From Gammaproteobacteria bacterium UBA5109 (GTDB taxonomy: Bacteria > Pseudomonadota > Gammaproteobacteria > Pseudomonadales > Pseudohongiellaceae): a DNA stretch of 64,000 nucleotides. The first letter of the stretch is position 1, and every line of letters starts with the position of its first letter. Shown piece by piece: positions 16,559 to 25,998 of this stretch. The notes beneath the pieces are model-generated. The model was not told the DNA's origin, made no database searches, and saw only the letters and a list, made by a program, of their open reading frames with translations. Location: NCBI GenBank assembly GCA_002414385.1, contig DHZH01000006.1:411823-475822 (forward strand). Direction: 5' to 3'. Both the position numbers and the translations under genes were made by a program.

Positions 16559-19500
16559 ATGGCATATTCATATACTGAGAAAAAACGTATCCGTAAGGAC
16601 TTTAGCAAACTGCAAAGTGTTATGGATATTCCTTATCTTCTGGCCATCCAGATTGATTCATACAAACAGTTTACTCAAGCAGACATTGATTCCGAGGAGC
16701 GCCTTGATCAGGGTCTGCATGCCGCCTTCAAGTCAGTATTCCCAATTGTTTCATACTCCGGTAAAGCTCTGCTGGAGTATGTTTCCTATCGACTTGGCAA
16801 ACCGGAATTTGATGTCAGTGAATGTATATTGCGCGGCACAACTTATGCTGTGTCACTGAAAGTTAAAGTCAGACTGATTATTTACGAGAAAGAGTCGACT
16901 GCTAAAGTCATCAAGGACATCAAGGAACAGGAAGTTTACATGGGTGAAATTCCCCTGATGACAGACAGTGGTACTTTTGTCATCAACGGCACCGAGCGGG
17001 TGGTGGTTTCTCAGTTGCACCGTTCGCCAGGCGTATTTTTTGACCATGACAAAGGTAAAACCCACAGTTCAGGAAAACTGCTCTACTCAGCGCGGATTAT
17101 TCCCTATCGCGGTTCCTGGCTGGATATCGAGTTTGATCCCAAGGATATGGTGTATGTGCGTATTGACCGTCGGCGTAAATTACCGGCGTCTATTCTGTTA
17201 AAAGCACTGGATTACAGTACCCAGGAAATCCTGGAGATGTTCTATGACAATAATAAATATTTTATTGGCAAGGACGGCTCTTTTTCGATGGAACTTGTGC
17301 CTTCCAGATTGCGCGGTGTGGTGCTGAATTTCGATGTTAAAAACAAGCGTAGCGTCATCGTAAATGCCGGATCAAGAATTACAGCCCGTCATATCCGCGA
17401 AATGGAAGAAGCCAAACTGACCAAGCTGGATATACCGAATGAATTTTTGCTGGGGAATGCGTTGGCAGCCGACATCATTGACCAGGAAACTGGTGAGATT
17501 CTGTTGCCGTGTAACACGGAAATCACAGAAGAAGTTCTGGAAACCCTGCAGAACTCCAAGATCAAGGAATTTGAAACGATTTACACCAATGACCTGGATT
17601 GCGGACCGTTTATTTCGGATACCCTGCGTACCGACTCTACGGAAAACAGGCTGGAAGCTTTGGTGGAAATCTATCGCATGATGCGTCCGGGTGAACCACC
17701 GACAAAAGAATCAGCAGAAAACCTGTTTGCCAATCTGTTCTTCTCGGAAGAACGCTATGACCTGTCTGTGGTCGGTCGCATGAAATTTAATCGACGGCTT
17801 GGTCGGGAAGAATCAGAAGGCTCCGGTGTTCTGAGTCGCGAGGATATCGTGGATGTAATCAAAACCCTGGTCGGAATCCGGAACGGTTTTGGTTCCGTTG
17901 ATGATATTGACCACTTGGGTAACCGACGTATCCGTTCTGTTGGTGAAATGGCAGAGAACCAGTTCCGTGTAGGTCTGGTACGTGTTGAGCGAGCGGTAAA
18001 AGAACGTCTGTCGATGGCTGACAGTGAAGGCCTGATGCCGCAGGATATGATCAATGCCAAACCGGTAGCGGCTGCGATTAAAGAATTTTTCGGTTCCAGC
18101 CAGTTGTCACAGTTTATGGATCAGAATAATCCGCTTTCGGAAGTGACACACAAACGTCGTATTTCAGCTCTGGGACCAGGCGGCCTTACACGTGAGCGAG
18201 CCGGATTTGAGGTTCGTGACGTACACCCGACCCATTATGGTCGTGTGTGCCCGATTGAGACACCAGAGGGACCGAATATCGGTCTGATTAACTCACTGGC
18301 AACCTATGCCCAGACCAATAAATATGGTTTTCTGGAAAGTCCGGTGCGTAAAGTAATCAATGGCGTTGTCAGTGATGAAATTGTGTACCTGTCTGCTATT
18401 GAAGAAAGTAATTATGTGATTGCCCAGGCCAGTTCTCCCCTGGATGCCAAAGGCCGCTTTGTCGATGACATGATTTCAGTACGTCACCAGAATGAATTTA
18501 CTCTGGTGGGCAAAGAACAGATTGATTTTATGGATGTCAGTCCGCAACAGGTTGTATCAGTTGCCGCTTCACTGATTCCTTTCCTGGAACACGATGATGC
18601 CAACCGGGCCTTGATGGGTTCCAACATGCAGCGTCAGGCTGTGCCGACCCTGATCGCGGAAAAACCGCTGGTAGGTACCGGCATGGAAAGACACGTTGCC
18701 CGTGATTCCGGTGTATGTGTTATTTCCAAACGTGGTGGTGTAATCGACAGTGTTGATGCCGCACGTATCATTGTTCGCGTAAACGATGAAGAAACAGTAG
18801 CCGGTGAAGCCGGGGTGGATATCTATAATCTGATTAAATATACCCGCTCCAATCAGAACACCTGTATCAACCAGCGTCCGCTGGTGAAGGTGGGTGACCA
18901 GGTGGCTTCCGGTGACATTCTGGCTGACGGTCCTTCCATTGATATGGGAGAGCTGGCACTGGGCCAGAATATGCGTATCGCCTTTATGCCCTGGAACGGT
19001 TATAACTTTGAGGATTCAATTCTTATTTCCGAGCGTGTGGTTAAAGAAGATCGATTTACTTCAATCCACATTCAGGAGCTGACCTGTATTGCCCGTGATA
19101 CCAAGCTTGGGTCGGAAGAAATCACTGCTGATATTCCCAATGTCGGTGAAAATGCACTGGGTCGCCTGGATGAATCCGGTGTGGTTTATATCGGCGCAGA
19201 AGTTAATGCCGGTGATATTCTGGTCGGTAAGGTAACTCCAAAGGGTGAAACCCAGCTTACTCCTGAAGAAAAACTTTTACGTGCAATCTTTGGTGAAAAA
19301 GCATCTGACGTAAAAGATACTTCTCTGCGAGTTCCCAGCTCGGTAAAAGGTACTGTGATTGATGTGCAGATCTTTACCCGTGATGGTCTGGAAAAAGACA
19401 AGCGTGCACTGGAAATTGAAGAGCTGCAGCTGGAAAAAGTCAGAAAGGATATTGAAGACGAGTATCGTATTGTTGAAGCTGCGACTTTCCAGCGATTGCG

Positions 19501-20641
19501 TAAAGCCCTGCTGGGTAAAAAAGTTTCAGGCGGTCCGCGACTGAAAAAAGGCGATACCCTGACCGCAGAATATCTTGATGGTCTGAAAGCGGATGAGTGG
19601 TTCAAACTGCGTCTGGTCAATGACGAAATGAGCGAGCAGCTTGAAAAAGCCGGCGCTCAGCTGAAAGAACGTCGTGAGGAGCTGGATGCACGTTTTGAAG
19701 ACAAGAAACGCAAACTGACTCAGGGCGACAATCTGGCACCGGGTGTGCTGAAAATCGTCAAGGTTTACCTGGCTATTAAACGTCGTATTCAACCCGGTGA
19801 CAAGATGGCTGGACGTCATGGTAACAAGGGCGTTATCTCAGTCGTGATGCCTGAGGAAGACATGCCTTATGATGAAAAAGGCAATCCGGTTGATATCGTA
19901 CTGAATCCGCTGGGTGTACCTTCGCGAATGAACGTCGGTCAGATCCTGGAAACTCATCTTGGCGCCAGCGCCAAGGGTCTGGGTGAAAAGATTAATGCCA
20001 TGGTTCAGCAGGAACAAAAACTTACTGATGTACGTAAACTCCTGGAACAGATTTATAACGGTATTGGAAATGCCAGACGTCAGGAAGATCTCAACAGCCT
20101 GAGTGACGATGAAATACTGGAGCTGTGCAGCAACCTGAAAGACGGTGTGCCGATGGCAACTACTGTCTTTGACGGGGCCAATGAGCGTGAAATCAAGGAA
20201 TTACTGAAACTGGCTGACATGAGCGAAGATGGCCAGATCACTTTGTATGACGGTCGAACTGGTGAATCTTTCGATCGTAAAGTGACAGTAGGCATCATGT
20301 ACATGCTGAAGCTTAACCATCTGGTTGATGACAAGATGCATGCCCGATCCACCGGTTCCTATTCCCTTGTTACGCAGCAGCCGCTGGGTGGTAAAGCCCA
20401 GTTTGGTGGTCAGCGCTTCGGAGAGATGGAGGTCTGGGCGTTGGAAGCCTATGGTGCAGCATACACCCTGCAGGAGATGCTGACTGTGAAATCGGATGAT
20501 GTAAGTGGTCGTACGAAGATGTACAAAAACATTGTTGATGGTGATCACCGCATGGAAGCAGGAATGCCGGAATCCTTTAACGTACTGGTTAAAGAGATTC
20601 GTTCTCTGGGCATTGACATGGAACTTGAAAGCGACAACTAA
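16559..20641 (+). CDS. rpoB: DNA-directed RNA polymerase subunit beta
   Basis: RpoB forms half of the catalytic cleft of RNA polymerase. The 1360-residue product matches the proteobacterial length. The rifampicin region is of wild-type appearance (SQFMDQNNPLSEVTHKRRIS, then ALGPGGLTRERAG), with the equivalents of E. coli Asp516, His526 and Ser531 present. The C-terminus holds KAQFGGQRFGEMEVWALEA. It follows the rplL attenuator by about 90 bases and precedes rpoC by 45. Confidence 0.99.
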   Translation: MAYSYTEKKRIRKDFSKLQSVMDIPYLLAIQIDSYKQFTQADIDSEERLDQGLHAAFKSVFPIVSYSGKALLEYVSYRLGKPEFDVSECILRGTTYAVSLKVKVRLIIYEKESTAKVIKDIKEQEVYMGEIPLMTDSGTFVINGTERVVVSQLHRSPGVFFDHDKGKTHSSGKLLYSARIIPYRGSWLDIEFDPKDMVYVRIDRRRKLPASILLKALDYSTQEILEMFYDNNKYFIGKDGSFSMELVPSRLRGVVLNFDVKNKRSVIVNAGSRITARHIREMEEAKLTKLDIPNEFLLGNALAADIIDQETGEILLPCNTEITEEVLETLQNSKIKEFETIYTNDLDCGPFISDTLRTDSTENRLEALVEIYRMMRPGEPPTKESAENLFANLFFSEERYDLSVVGRMKFNRRLGREESEGSGVLSREDIVDVIKTLVGIRNGFGSVDDIDHLGNRRIRSVGEMAENQFRVGLVRVERAVKERLSMADSEGLMPQDMINAKPVAAAIKEFFGSSQLSQFMDQNNPLSEVTHKRRISALGPGGLTRERAGFEVRDVHPTHYGRVCPIETPEGPNIGLINSLATYAQTNKYGFLESPVRKVINGVVSDEIVYLSAIEESNYVIAQASSPLDAKGRFVDDMISVRHQNEFTLVGKEQIDFMDVSPQQVVSVAASLIPFLEHDDANRALMGSNMQRQAVPTLIAEKPLVGTGMERHVARDSGVCVISKRGGVIDSVDAARIIVRVNDEETVAGEAGVDIYNLIKYTRSNQNTCINQRPLVKVGDQVASGDILADGPSIDMGELALGQNMRIAFMPWNGYNFEDSILISERVVKEDRFTSIHIQELTCIARDTKLGSEEITADIPNVGENALGRLDESGVVYIGAEVNAGDILVGKVTPKGETQLTPEEKLLRAIFGEKASDVKDTSLRVPSSVKGTVIDVQIFTRDGLEKDKRALEIEELQLEKVRKDIEDEYRIVEAATFQRLRKALLGKKVSGGPRLKKGDTLTAEYLDGLKADEWFKLRLVNDEMSEQLEKAGAQLKERREELDARFEDKKRKLTQGDNLAPGVLKIVKVYLAIKRRIQPGDKMAGRHGNKGVISVVMPEEDMPYDEKGNPVDIVLNPLGVPSRMNVGQILETHLGASAKGLGEKINAMVQQEQKLTDVRKLLEQIYNGIGNARRQEDLNSLSDDEILELCSNLKDGVPMATTVFDGANEREIKELLKLADMSEDGQITLYDGRTGESFDRKVTVGIMYMLKLNHLVDDKMHARSTGSYSLVTQQPLGGKAQFGGQRFGEMEVWALEAYGAAYTLQEMLTVKSDDVSGRTKMYKNIVDGDHRMEAGMPESFNVLVKEIRSLGIDMELESDN

Positions 20642-20686
20642 AGTAATTTTTCCTGACTGTTCGACAACAGCAGGCGGAGGAATAAC

Positions 20687-23600
20687 ATGAAAGACCTGTT
20701 AGGTTTACTTAAGTCACAATCACAAGCGAAGGATTTCGACTCTATTCGAATTGGGCTGGCATCACCCCAGTTAATTCGCTCCTGGTCCTTCGGTGAAGTT
20801 AAAAAACCTGAAACCATCAACTATCGTACATTCAAACCGGAACGTGAAGGTCTGTTCTGTGCCAAAATTTTTGGTCCGGTTAAAGACTATGAATGTCTGT
20901 GCGGCAAATACAAGCGCCTCAAGCATCGCGGTGTCATCTGTGAAAAATGCGGTGTTGAAGTGGCACTTTCCAAAGTGCGCCGGGAGCGCATGGGACATAT
21001 CGAACTGGCCAGTCCGGTTGCGCATATCTGGTTTCTGAAATCACTGCCTTCACGTATTGGTCTGCTGCTGGACATGACCCTGCGTGATATCGAACGAATT
21101 CTTTATTTCGAATCTTTTGTTGTGACCGATCCGGGAATGACGACGCTGGAACGCGGTCAGTTGCTCAATGACGAACAGTATTATGAAGCGCTGGAAGAAT
21201 TCGGCGATGATTTCCAGGCCAAGATGGGTGCTGAAGCGATTCAGGATCTGATGTCCGACATGGAAATTGTAGAAGAAGCCAATGAATTGCGTGAGGAAAT
21301 ACCAAATACCAACAGTGAAACCAAACTGAAAAAACTGACCAAGCGACTGAAACTGCTGGACGGTTTTATCAATTCCGGCAACAAGCCCGAGTGGATGGTT
21401 CTGTCTGTATTACCGGTTCTGCCACCTGATTTACGTCCGCTGGTGCCGCTTGATGGAGGCCGTTTCGCAACGTCTGATCTTAACGATCTGTATCGCCGGG
21501 TGATCAACCGTAACAACCGTCTGAAACGTCTGCTGGATCTGAACGCACCTGACATTATTGTGCGTAATGAAAAACGTATGCTGCAGGAAGCCGTAGATGC
21601 CTTGCTGGATAATGGTCGTCGTGGTCGTGCAATTACCGGTTCCAACAAGCGTCCGCTGAAATCACTGGCTGACATGATCAAGGGTAAACAGGGACGCTTC
21701 CGTCAGAACCTGCTGGGTAAACGTGTGGATTACTCCGGCCGTTCCGTTATTGTGGTGGGCCCGACCCTGAGACTGCATCAGGCCGGTCTGCCGAAGAAAA
21801 TGGCGCTGGAATTATTCAAACCTTTTATTCTCGGAAAACTGATTCGTCGCGGTACCGCAACCACAATTAAAGCCGCCAAGAAAATGGTGGAAAAAGAGAC
21901 AGCTGAAGTCTGGGATATTCTCGCTGAAGTTATTCGTGAGCACCCGATCCTGCTGAACCGGGCCCCAACGCTGCACCGTCTTGGTATTCAGGCATTTGAG
22001 CCGGTACTGATTGAAGGTAAAGCAATTCAGTTGCACCCGCTGGTGTGTGCTGCCTATAACGCCGACTTTGACGGTGACCAGATGGCGGTACATATTCCGT
22101 TGACCCTGGAAGCGCAGCTTGAGGCGCGTTCATTGATGATGTCCACCAACAATATTCTGTCACCGGCTTCCGGTGAACCGATTATTGTGCCTTCACAGGA
22201 CGTGGTGCTGGGTCTTTATTACATGACCCGTGAGCGTATTAATGCCAAAGGTGAGGGCATGGTCTTTGCCAGCCCCAGTGAAGTCCTGAAAGCATTTGAT
22301 TCCGGTAACGTCCACCTGCAGGCGCGTATCAAGGTCCGTCTGAAAGAAGTGGTCTTCAGCGAAGAAGGTGAACGCCAGGAATCAACTTCCATCGTTGAAA
22401 GTACCGTTGGTCGGGTAATACTGTTTGATATTGTGCCTGATGGTATGCCTTTTTCCGTGGTCAACCAGAAGATGGCCAAGAAACAGATTTCCTCAGTCAT
22501 CAACCGCTGCTATCGCGATGTCGGTTTGAAAGAAACCGTTATCTTTGCTGACCAGTTGATGTACATGGGTTATAAATACTCAACCTGGTCAGGTTCTTCA
22601 ATCGGCGTGAATGATTTTGAGATCCCGGATGGTAAAGCCAAACTGATTGGTAATGCCGAAGCGGAAGTGGCTGAAATTGAATCGCAGTTTGCCTCCGGCC
22701 TGGTAACCCAGGGTGAGAAATACAACAAGGTTATCGATATCTGGTCGCGTGCCAATGATCAGGTTGCCAAGTCCATGATGGACGGTCTGTCCAAGGAAAA
22801 AGTCACTAACCGTGACGGTGAGGAAGAAGAGCAGGAATCCTTCAACTCGGTATATATATATGCTGATTCCGGTGCCAGGGGTTCCCCCGCACAGATTCGT
22901 CAGCTAGCTGGTATGCGAGGTCTGATGGCGAAGCCTGATGGCTCCATTATCGAAACGCCGATTACCGCAAACTTCCGTGAAGGTTTGAATATTCTGCAGT
23001 ACTTCATTTCCACACACGGTGCCCGTAAGGGTCTGGCGGATACGGCGCTGAAAACTGCCAACTCCGGTTACCTGACCCGCCGTCTGGTAGATATCTCCCA
23101 GGACCTGGTCATCAAGGAACAGGACTGCGGTACTGAAAACGGACTGACCATGACACCGATTATCGAAGGCGGCGATATTATTGCTCCGCTGGGTGAGCGG
23201 GTTCTCGGTCGTGTTGTTGCAAAAGATATTGTCAATGATGACGGCGAGCTGGTCCTCGAATCAGGCACCCTGATTACGGAAAAAATGCTTGAGGTGCTGG
23301 AGAAAAACAGCATCGATGAGGTGATTGTCCGTTCTGCCATCACCTGTGATGCTGAACAGGGCATTTGCCGACTGTGTTACGGTCGCGACCTTGGTCGTGG
23401 TCATCTGGCGAATATCGGCGAGTCTGTCGGCGTTGTTGCCGCTCAGTCAATCGGTGAGCCGGGTACCCAGCTGACCATGCGTACTTTCCATATTGGTGGT
23501 GCAGCATCACGTGCTACTGCAGCTGACAGTATCCAGGTGAAAACCAACGGTACGATTCACCTGCACAACATGAAAACAGTAAAACGGACCAGTGGTGAAC

Positions 23601-24925
23601 TGGTCGTGGTAAGCCGATCAGGCGAACTGTTTGTCAATGATACGCAGGGCCGTGAGCGTGAACGATATAAACTGCCTTATGGTGCCGTAATCAACGGTGA
23701 AGATAATACTGAAGTGGAAATTGGTCAGGTTATTGCGACCTGGGATCCGCATACTCACCCGATCATCGTGGAAATTGCCGGTAAGGTGAAATTCAATGAT
23801 ATGGAAGAAGGCCTGAGTGTGACGCATCAGACGGATGAAATTACCGGACTGTCGAGCATTTCCGTCATGGAAACAGCTGAACGTCCTTCGGCCGGTAAGG
23901 ATTTACGTCCTGCGATCTCTCTGGTTGACGGTCGTGGCAAGGCTCTGGAGCTGCCTGGAACCAATGTTCCTGCGCATTACTTCATGCCTGCCAAAGCTAT
24001 TGTCGGAACGGAAGACGGCGCTAAAGTGGAAATCGGTGATGTTATTGCCCGTATTCCGCAGGAAGGTTCAAAAACCCGTGATATCACCGGTGGTCTGCCA
24101 CGAGTGGCTGACCTCTTCGAAGCGCGTAAGCCGAAAGAACCAGCAATTCTGGCAGAGATTTCCGGTACCGTCAGTTTCGGTAAGGAAACCAAGGGTAAAC
24201 GGCGACTGGTGATTACACCGACCGATGGCAGTGATCATTATGAAGTGCTGATTCCAAAATGGCGTCAGATGACTGTCTTTGAGGGCGAGTCCATTGAAAA
24301 GGGTGAAGTTGTTTCCGATGGACCGCCGAGCCCGCATGATATTCTGCGTCTGAAAGGTGTGGAAGCACTGGCTCAGTATATTGTCAATGAGGTTCAGGAT
24401 GTCTACCGTCTGCAGGGTGTGCGCATTAACGACAAACACATCGAGGTGATTGTCCGGCAGATGCTGCGAAAAGCCGAAATTCTTGAAATGGGCGATTCGT
24501 CCTTCATCAAGGGTGAGCAGGTTGAGTACATTCGCGTCAGAATGGAAAACGAAAAACTCGTCGCGGATGGCAAGCAGCCGGCCAAGATTGACCGTGTGCT
24601 GCTGGGTATTACCAAAGCGTCTCTGGCAACAGAATCCTTTATTTCAGCAGCTTCCTTCCAGGAAACCACGCGGGTGCTTACCGAAGCAGCAGTTACCGGC
24701 AAGCGCGATTACCTGCAGGGCCTGAAAGAAAACGTGGTGGTTGGTCGCCTGATTCCTTCAGGAACCGGTCTGGCCTATCACGAAACCCGTCGCTTGCAGG
24801 CTGAAGCACGTCGTCTTGCAGAAGAAGATAGCGACAGTGTTTCTGCCAGTGATGTGGAAGCAGCACTGAGTGAGGCACTGAAATCTGAAGTAGAATCCTC
24901 AGCCAGCCAAAAAAGCGAGGATTAA
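20687..24925 (+). CDS. rpoC: DNA-directed RNA polymerase subunit beta'
   Basis: RpoC carries the catalytic magnesium centre. The 1412-residue product has the N-terminal zinc site (CLCGKYKRLKHRGVICEKCG), the catalytic loop NADFDGDQMAVH, and the second zinc cluster (CDAEQGICRLCYGRDLGRG). Length fits E. coli RpoC. GGCGGAGG precedes the ATG. The tail is Ser/Glu-rich and variable. Confidence 0.99.
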   Translation: MKDLLGLLKSQSQAKDFDSIRIGLASPQLIRSWSFGEVKKPETINYRTFKPEREGLFCAKIFGPVKDYECLCGKYKRLKHRGVICEKCGVEVALSKVRRERMGHIELASPVAHIWFLKSLPSRIGLLLDMTLRDIERILYFESFVVTDPGMTTLERGQLLNDEQYYEALEEFGDDFQAKMGAEAIQDLMSDMEIVEEANELREEIPNTNSETKLKKLTKRLKLLDGFINSGNKPEWMVLSVLPVLPPDLRPLVPLDGGRFATSDLNDLYRRVINRNNRLKRLLDLNAPDIIVRNEKRMLQEAVDALLDNGRRGRAITGSNKRPLKSLADMIKGKQGRFRQNLLGKRVDYSGRSVIVVGPTLRLHQAGLPKKMALELFKPFILGKLIRRGTATTIKAAKKMVEKETAEVWDILAEVIREHPILLNRAPTLHRLGIQAFEPVLIEGKAIQLHPLVCAAYNADFDGDQMAVHIPLTLEAQLEARSLMMSTNNILSPASGEPIIVPSQDVVLGLYYMTRERINAKGEGMVFASPSEVLKAFDSGNVHLQARIKVRLKEVVFSEEGERQESTSIVESTVGRVILFDIVPDGMPFSVVNQKMAKKQISSVINRCYRDVGLKETVIFADQLMYMGYKYSTWSGSSIGVNDFEIPDGKAKLIGNAEAEVAEIESQFASGLVTQGEKYNKVIDIWSRANDQVAKSMMDGLSKEKVTNRDGEEEEQESFNSVYIYADSGARGSPAQIRQLAGMRGLMAKPDGSIIETPITANFREGLNILQYFISTHGARKGLADTALKTANSGYLTRRLVDISQDLVIKEQDCGTENGLTMTPIIEGGDIIAPLGERVLGRVVAKDIVNDDGELVLESGTLITEKMLEVLEKNSIDEVIVRSAITCDAEQGICRLCYGRDLGRGHLANIGESVGVVAAQSIGEPGTQLTMRTFHIGGAASRATAADSIQVKTNGTIHLHNMKTVKRTSGELVVVSRSGELFVNDTQGRERERYKLPYGAVINGEDNTEVEIGQVIATWDPHTHPIIVEIAGKVKFNDMEEGLSVTHQTDEITGLSSISVMETAERPSAGKDLRPAISLVDGRGKALELPGTNVPAHYFMPAKAIVGTEDGAKVEIGDVIARIPQEGSKTRDITGGLPRVADLFEARKPKEPAILAEISGTVSFGKETKGKRRLVITPTDGSDHYEVLIPKWRQMTVFEGESIEKGEVVSDGPPSPHDILRLKGVEALAQYIVNEVQDVYRLQGVRINDKHIEVIVRQMLRKAEILEMGDSSFIKGEQVEYIRVRMENEKLVADGKQPAKIDRVLLGITKASLATESFISAASFQETTRVLTEAAVTGKRDYLQGLKENVVVGRLIPSGTGLAYHETRRLQAEARRLAEEDSDSVSASDVEAALSEALKSEVESSASQKSED

Positions 24926-24958
24926 ACTCCGGAAAGCCACTATGACAGGGCGAGAAAG

Positions 24959-24987
24959 TTGACTATAAAGAGGCAGCTCTTTAAAAT
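24959..24987 (+). promoter_or_regulatory. Sigma-70 promoter of the str operon
   Basis: TTGACT and TAAAAT are separated by 17 bases, followed by a GC-rich stretch (CGCGCC). It lies between rpoC and rpsL and would start near base 24994, about 45 bases before rpsL. Confidence 0.8.
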
Positions 24988-25039
24988 CGCGCCTCTTTTG
25001 TCTTTTCGGACAAAACAAAAATTTATGCAGGAGTAATGC

Positions 25040-25411
25040 ATGGCAACTGTTAACCAACTGGTTCGCAAGCCAAGAAGAAGTAAAGTAGAGAAAAGTGACG
25101 TTCCGGCACTGCAGGGTTGTCCCCAGCGTCGTGGTGTCTGTACGCGTGTATATACAACTACACCTAAGAAACCGAACTCCGCTTTACGCAAAGTGTGTCG
25201 TGTGCGCCTGACCAATGCCTATGAAGTGACTTCCTATATTGGTGGTGAAGGCCACAATCTGCAGGAACACTCAGTAGTACTGATTCGCGGTGGCAGGGTC
25301 AAGGATTTACCTGGTGTTCGCTATCACACAGTTCGAGGCAGCCTGGACACTTCCGGCGTATCGGACCGTAAACAGGGTCGTTCAAAATACGGAACCAAGC
25401 GACCAAAATAA
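25040..25411 (+). CDS. rpsL: 30S ribosomal protein S12
   Basis: S12 sits in the decoding centre. The 123-residue product has the conserved loops TTTPKKPNSALRKV and RVKDLPGVRYHTVRG. Lys43 and the equivalent of Lys88 are present, so it has the streptomycin-sensitive form. It opens the str operon and is followed by rpsG after 68 bases. Confidence 0.99.
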   Translation: MATVNQLVRKPRRSKVEKSDVPALQGCPQRRGVCTRVYTTTPKKPNSALRKVCRVRLTNAYEVTSYIGGEGHNLQEHSVVLIRGGRVKDLPGVRYHTVRGSLDTSGVSDRKQGRSKYGTKRPK

Positions 25412-25479
25412 TTTAATTTTAAAAGTAAGGCCGGGTGGCAATTCTGCTAAATCCCGGATTGACCTGAAGAGAGGAAAGC

Positions 25480-25950
25480 ATGCCAAGAAGAAGAGTAATC
25501 GCCAAGCGCGAAGTTCTGCCTGATCCCAAGTTCGGAAACAAAACCCTTGCCAAGTTTATGAACCATGTCATGGTTGATGGCAAGAAATCCGTTGCTGAAA
25601 AAATTGTCTATGGTGCCCTGGATGTTGTTGCTGAAAAAGGCGACAAGGAAGCACTGGAGACTTTCGAAACTGCTCTGGAAAATATTGCTCCGCTGGTGGA
25701 AGTGAAATCCCGCCGCGTCGGTGGTGCAACCTATCAGGTCCCGGTTGAAGTACGACCGGAACGTCGAAATGCTCTGGCCATGCGCTGGCTGGTGGAACAT
25801 TCCCGCAGTCGTGGTGAGAAATCCATGGTGCTGCGTCTGGCCGGAGAAATCATGGATGCGGCCGAAGGACGTGGTTCTGCCGTGAAGAAACGGGAAGATG
25901 TCCATCGTATGGCAGAGGCAAACAAAGCCTTCTCGCATTACCGTTTCTAA
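25480..25950 (+). CDS. rpsG: 30S ribosomal protein S7
   Basis: S7 organises the 3' major domain of 16S rRNA and, in E. coli, represses the str operon. The 156-residue product starts PRRRVIAKREVLPDPKFG and carries the RRVGGATYQVPVEV signature. GAGAGGA lies upstream of the ATG. Confidence 0.99.
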   Translation: MPRRRVIAKREVLPDPKFGNKTLAKFMNHVMVDGKKSVAEKIVYGALDVVAEKGDKEALETFETALENIAPLVEVKSRRVGGATYQVPVEVRPERRNALAMRWLVEHSRSRGEKSMVLRLAGEIMDAAEGRGSAVKKREDVHRMAEANKAFSHYRF

Positions 25951-25998
25951 GCATCGAAAAGAAATTAACCAACGAACTTATTTATTGAGGTCTGGACT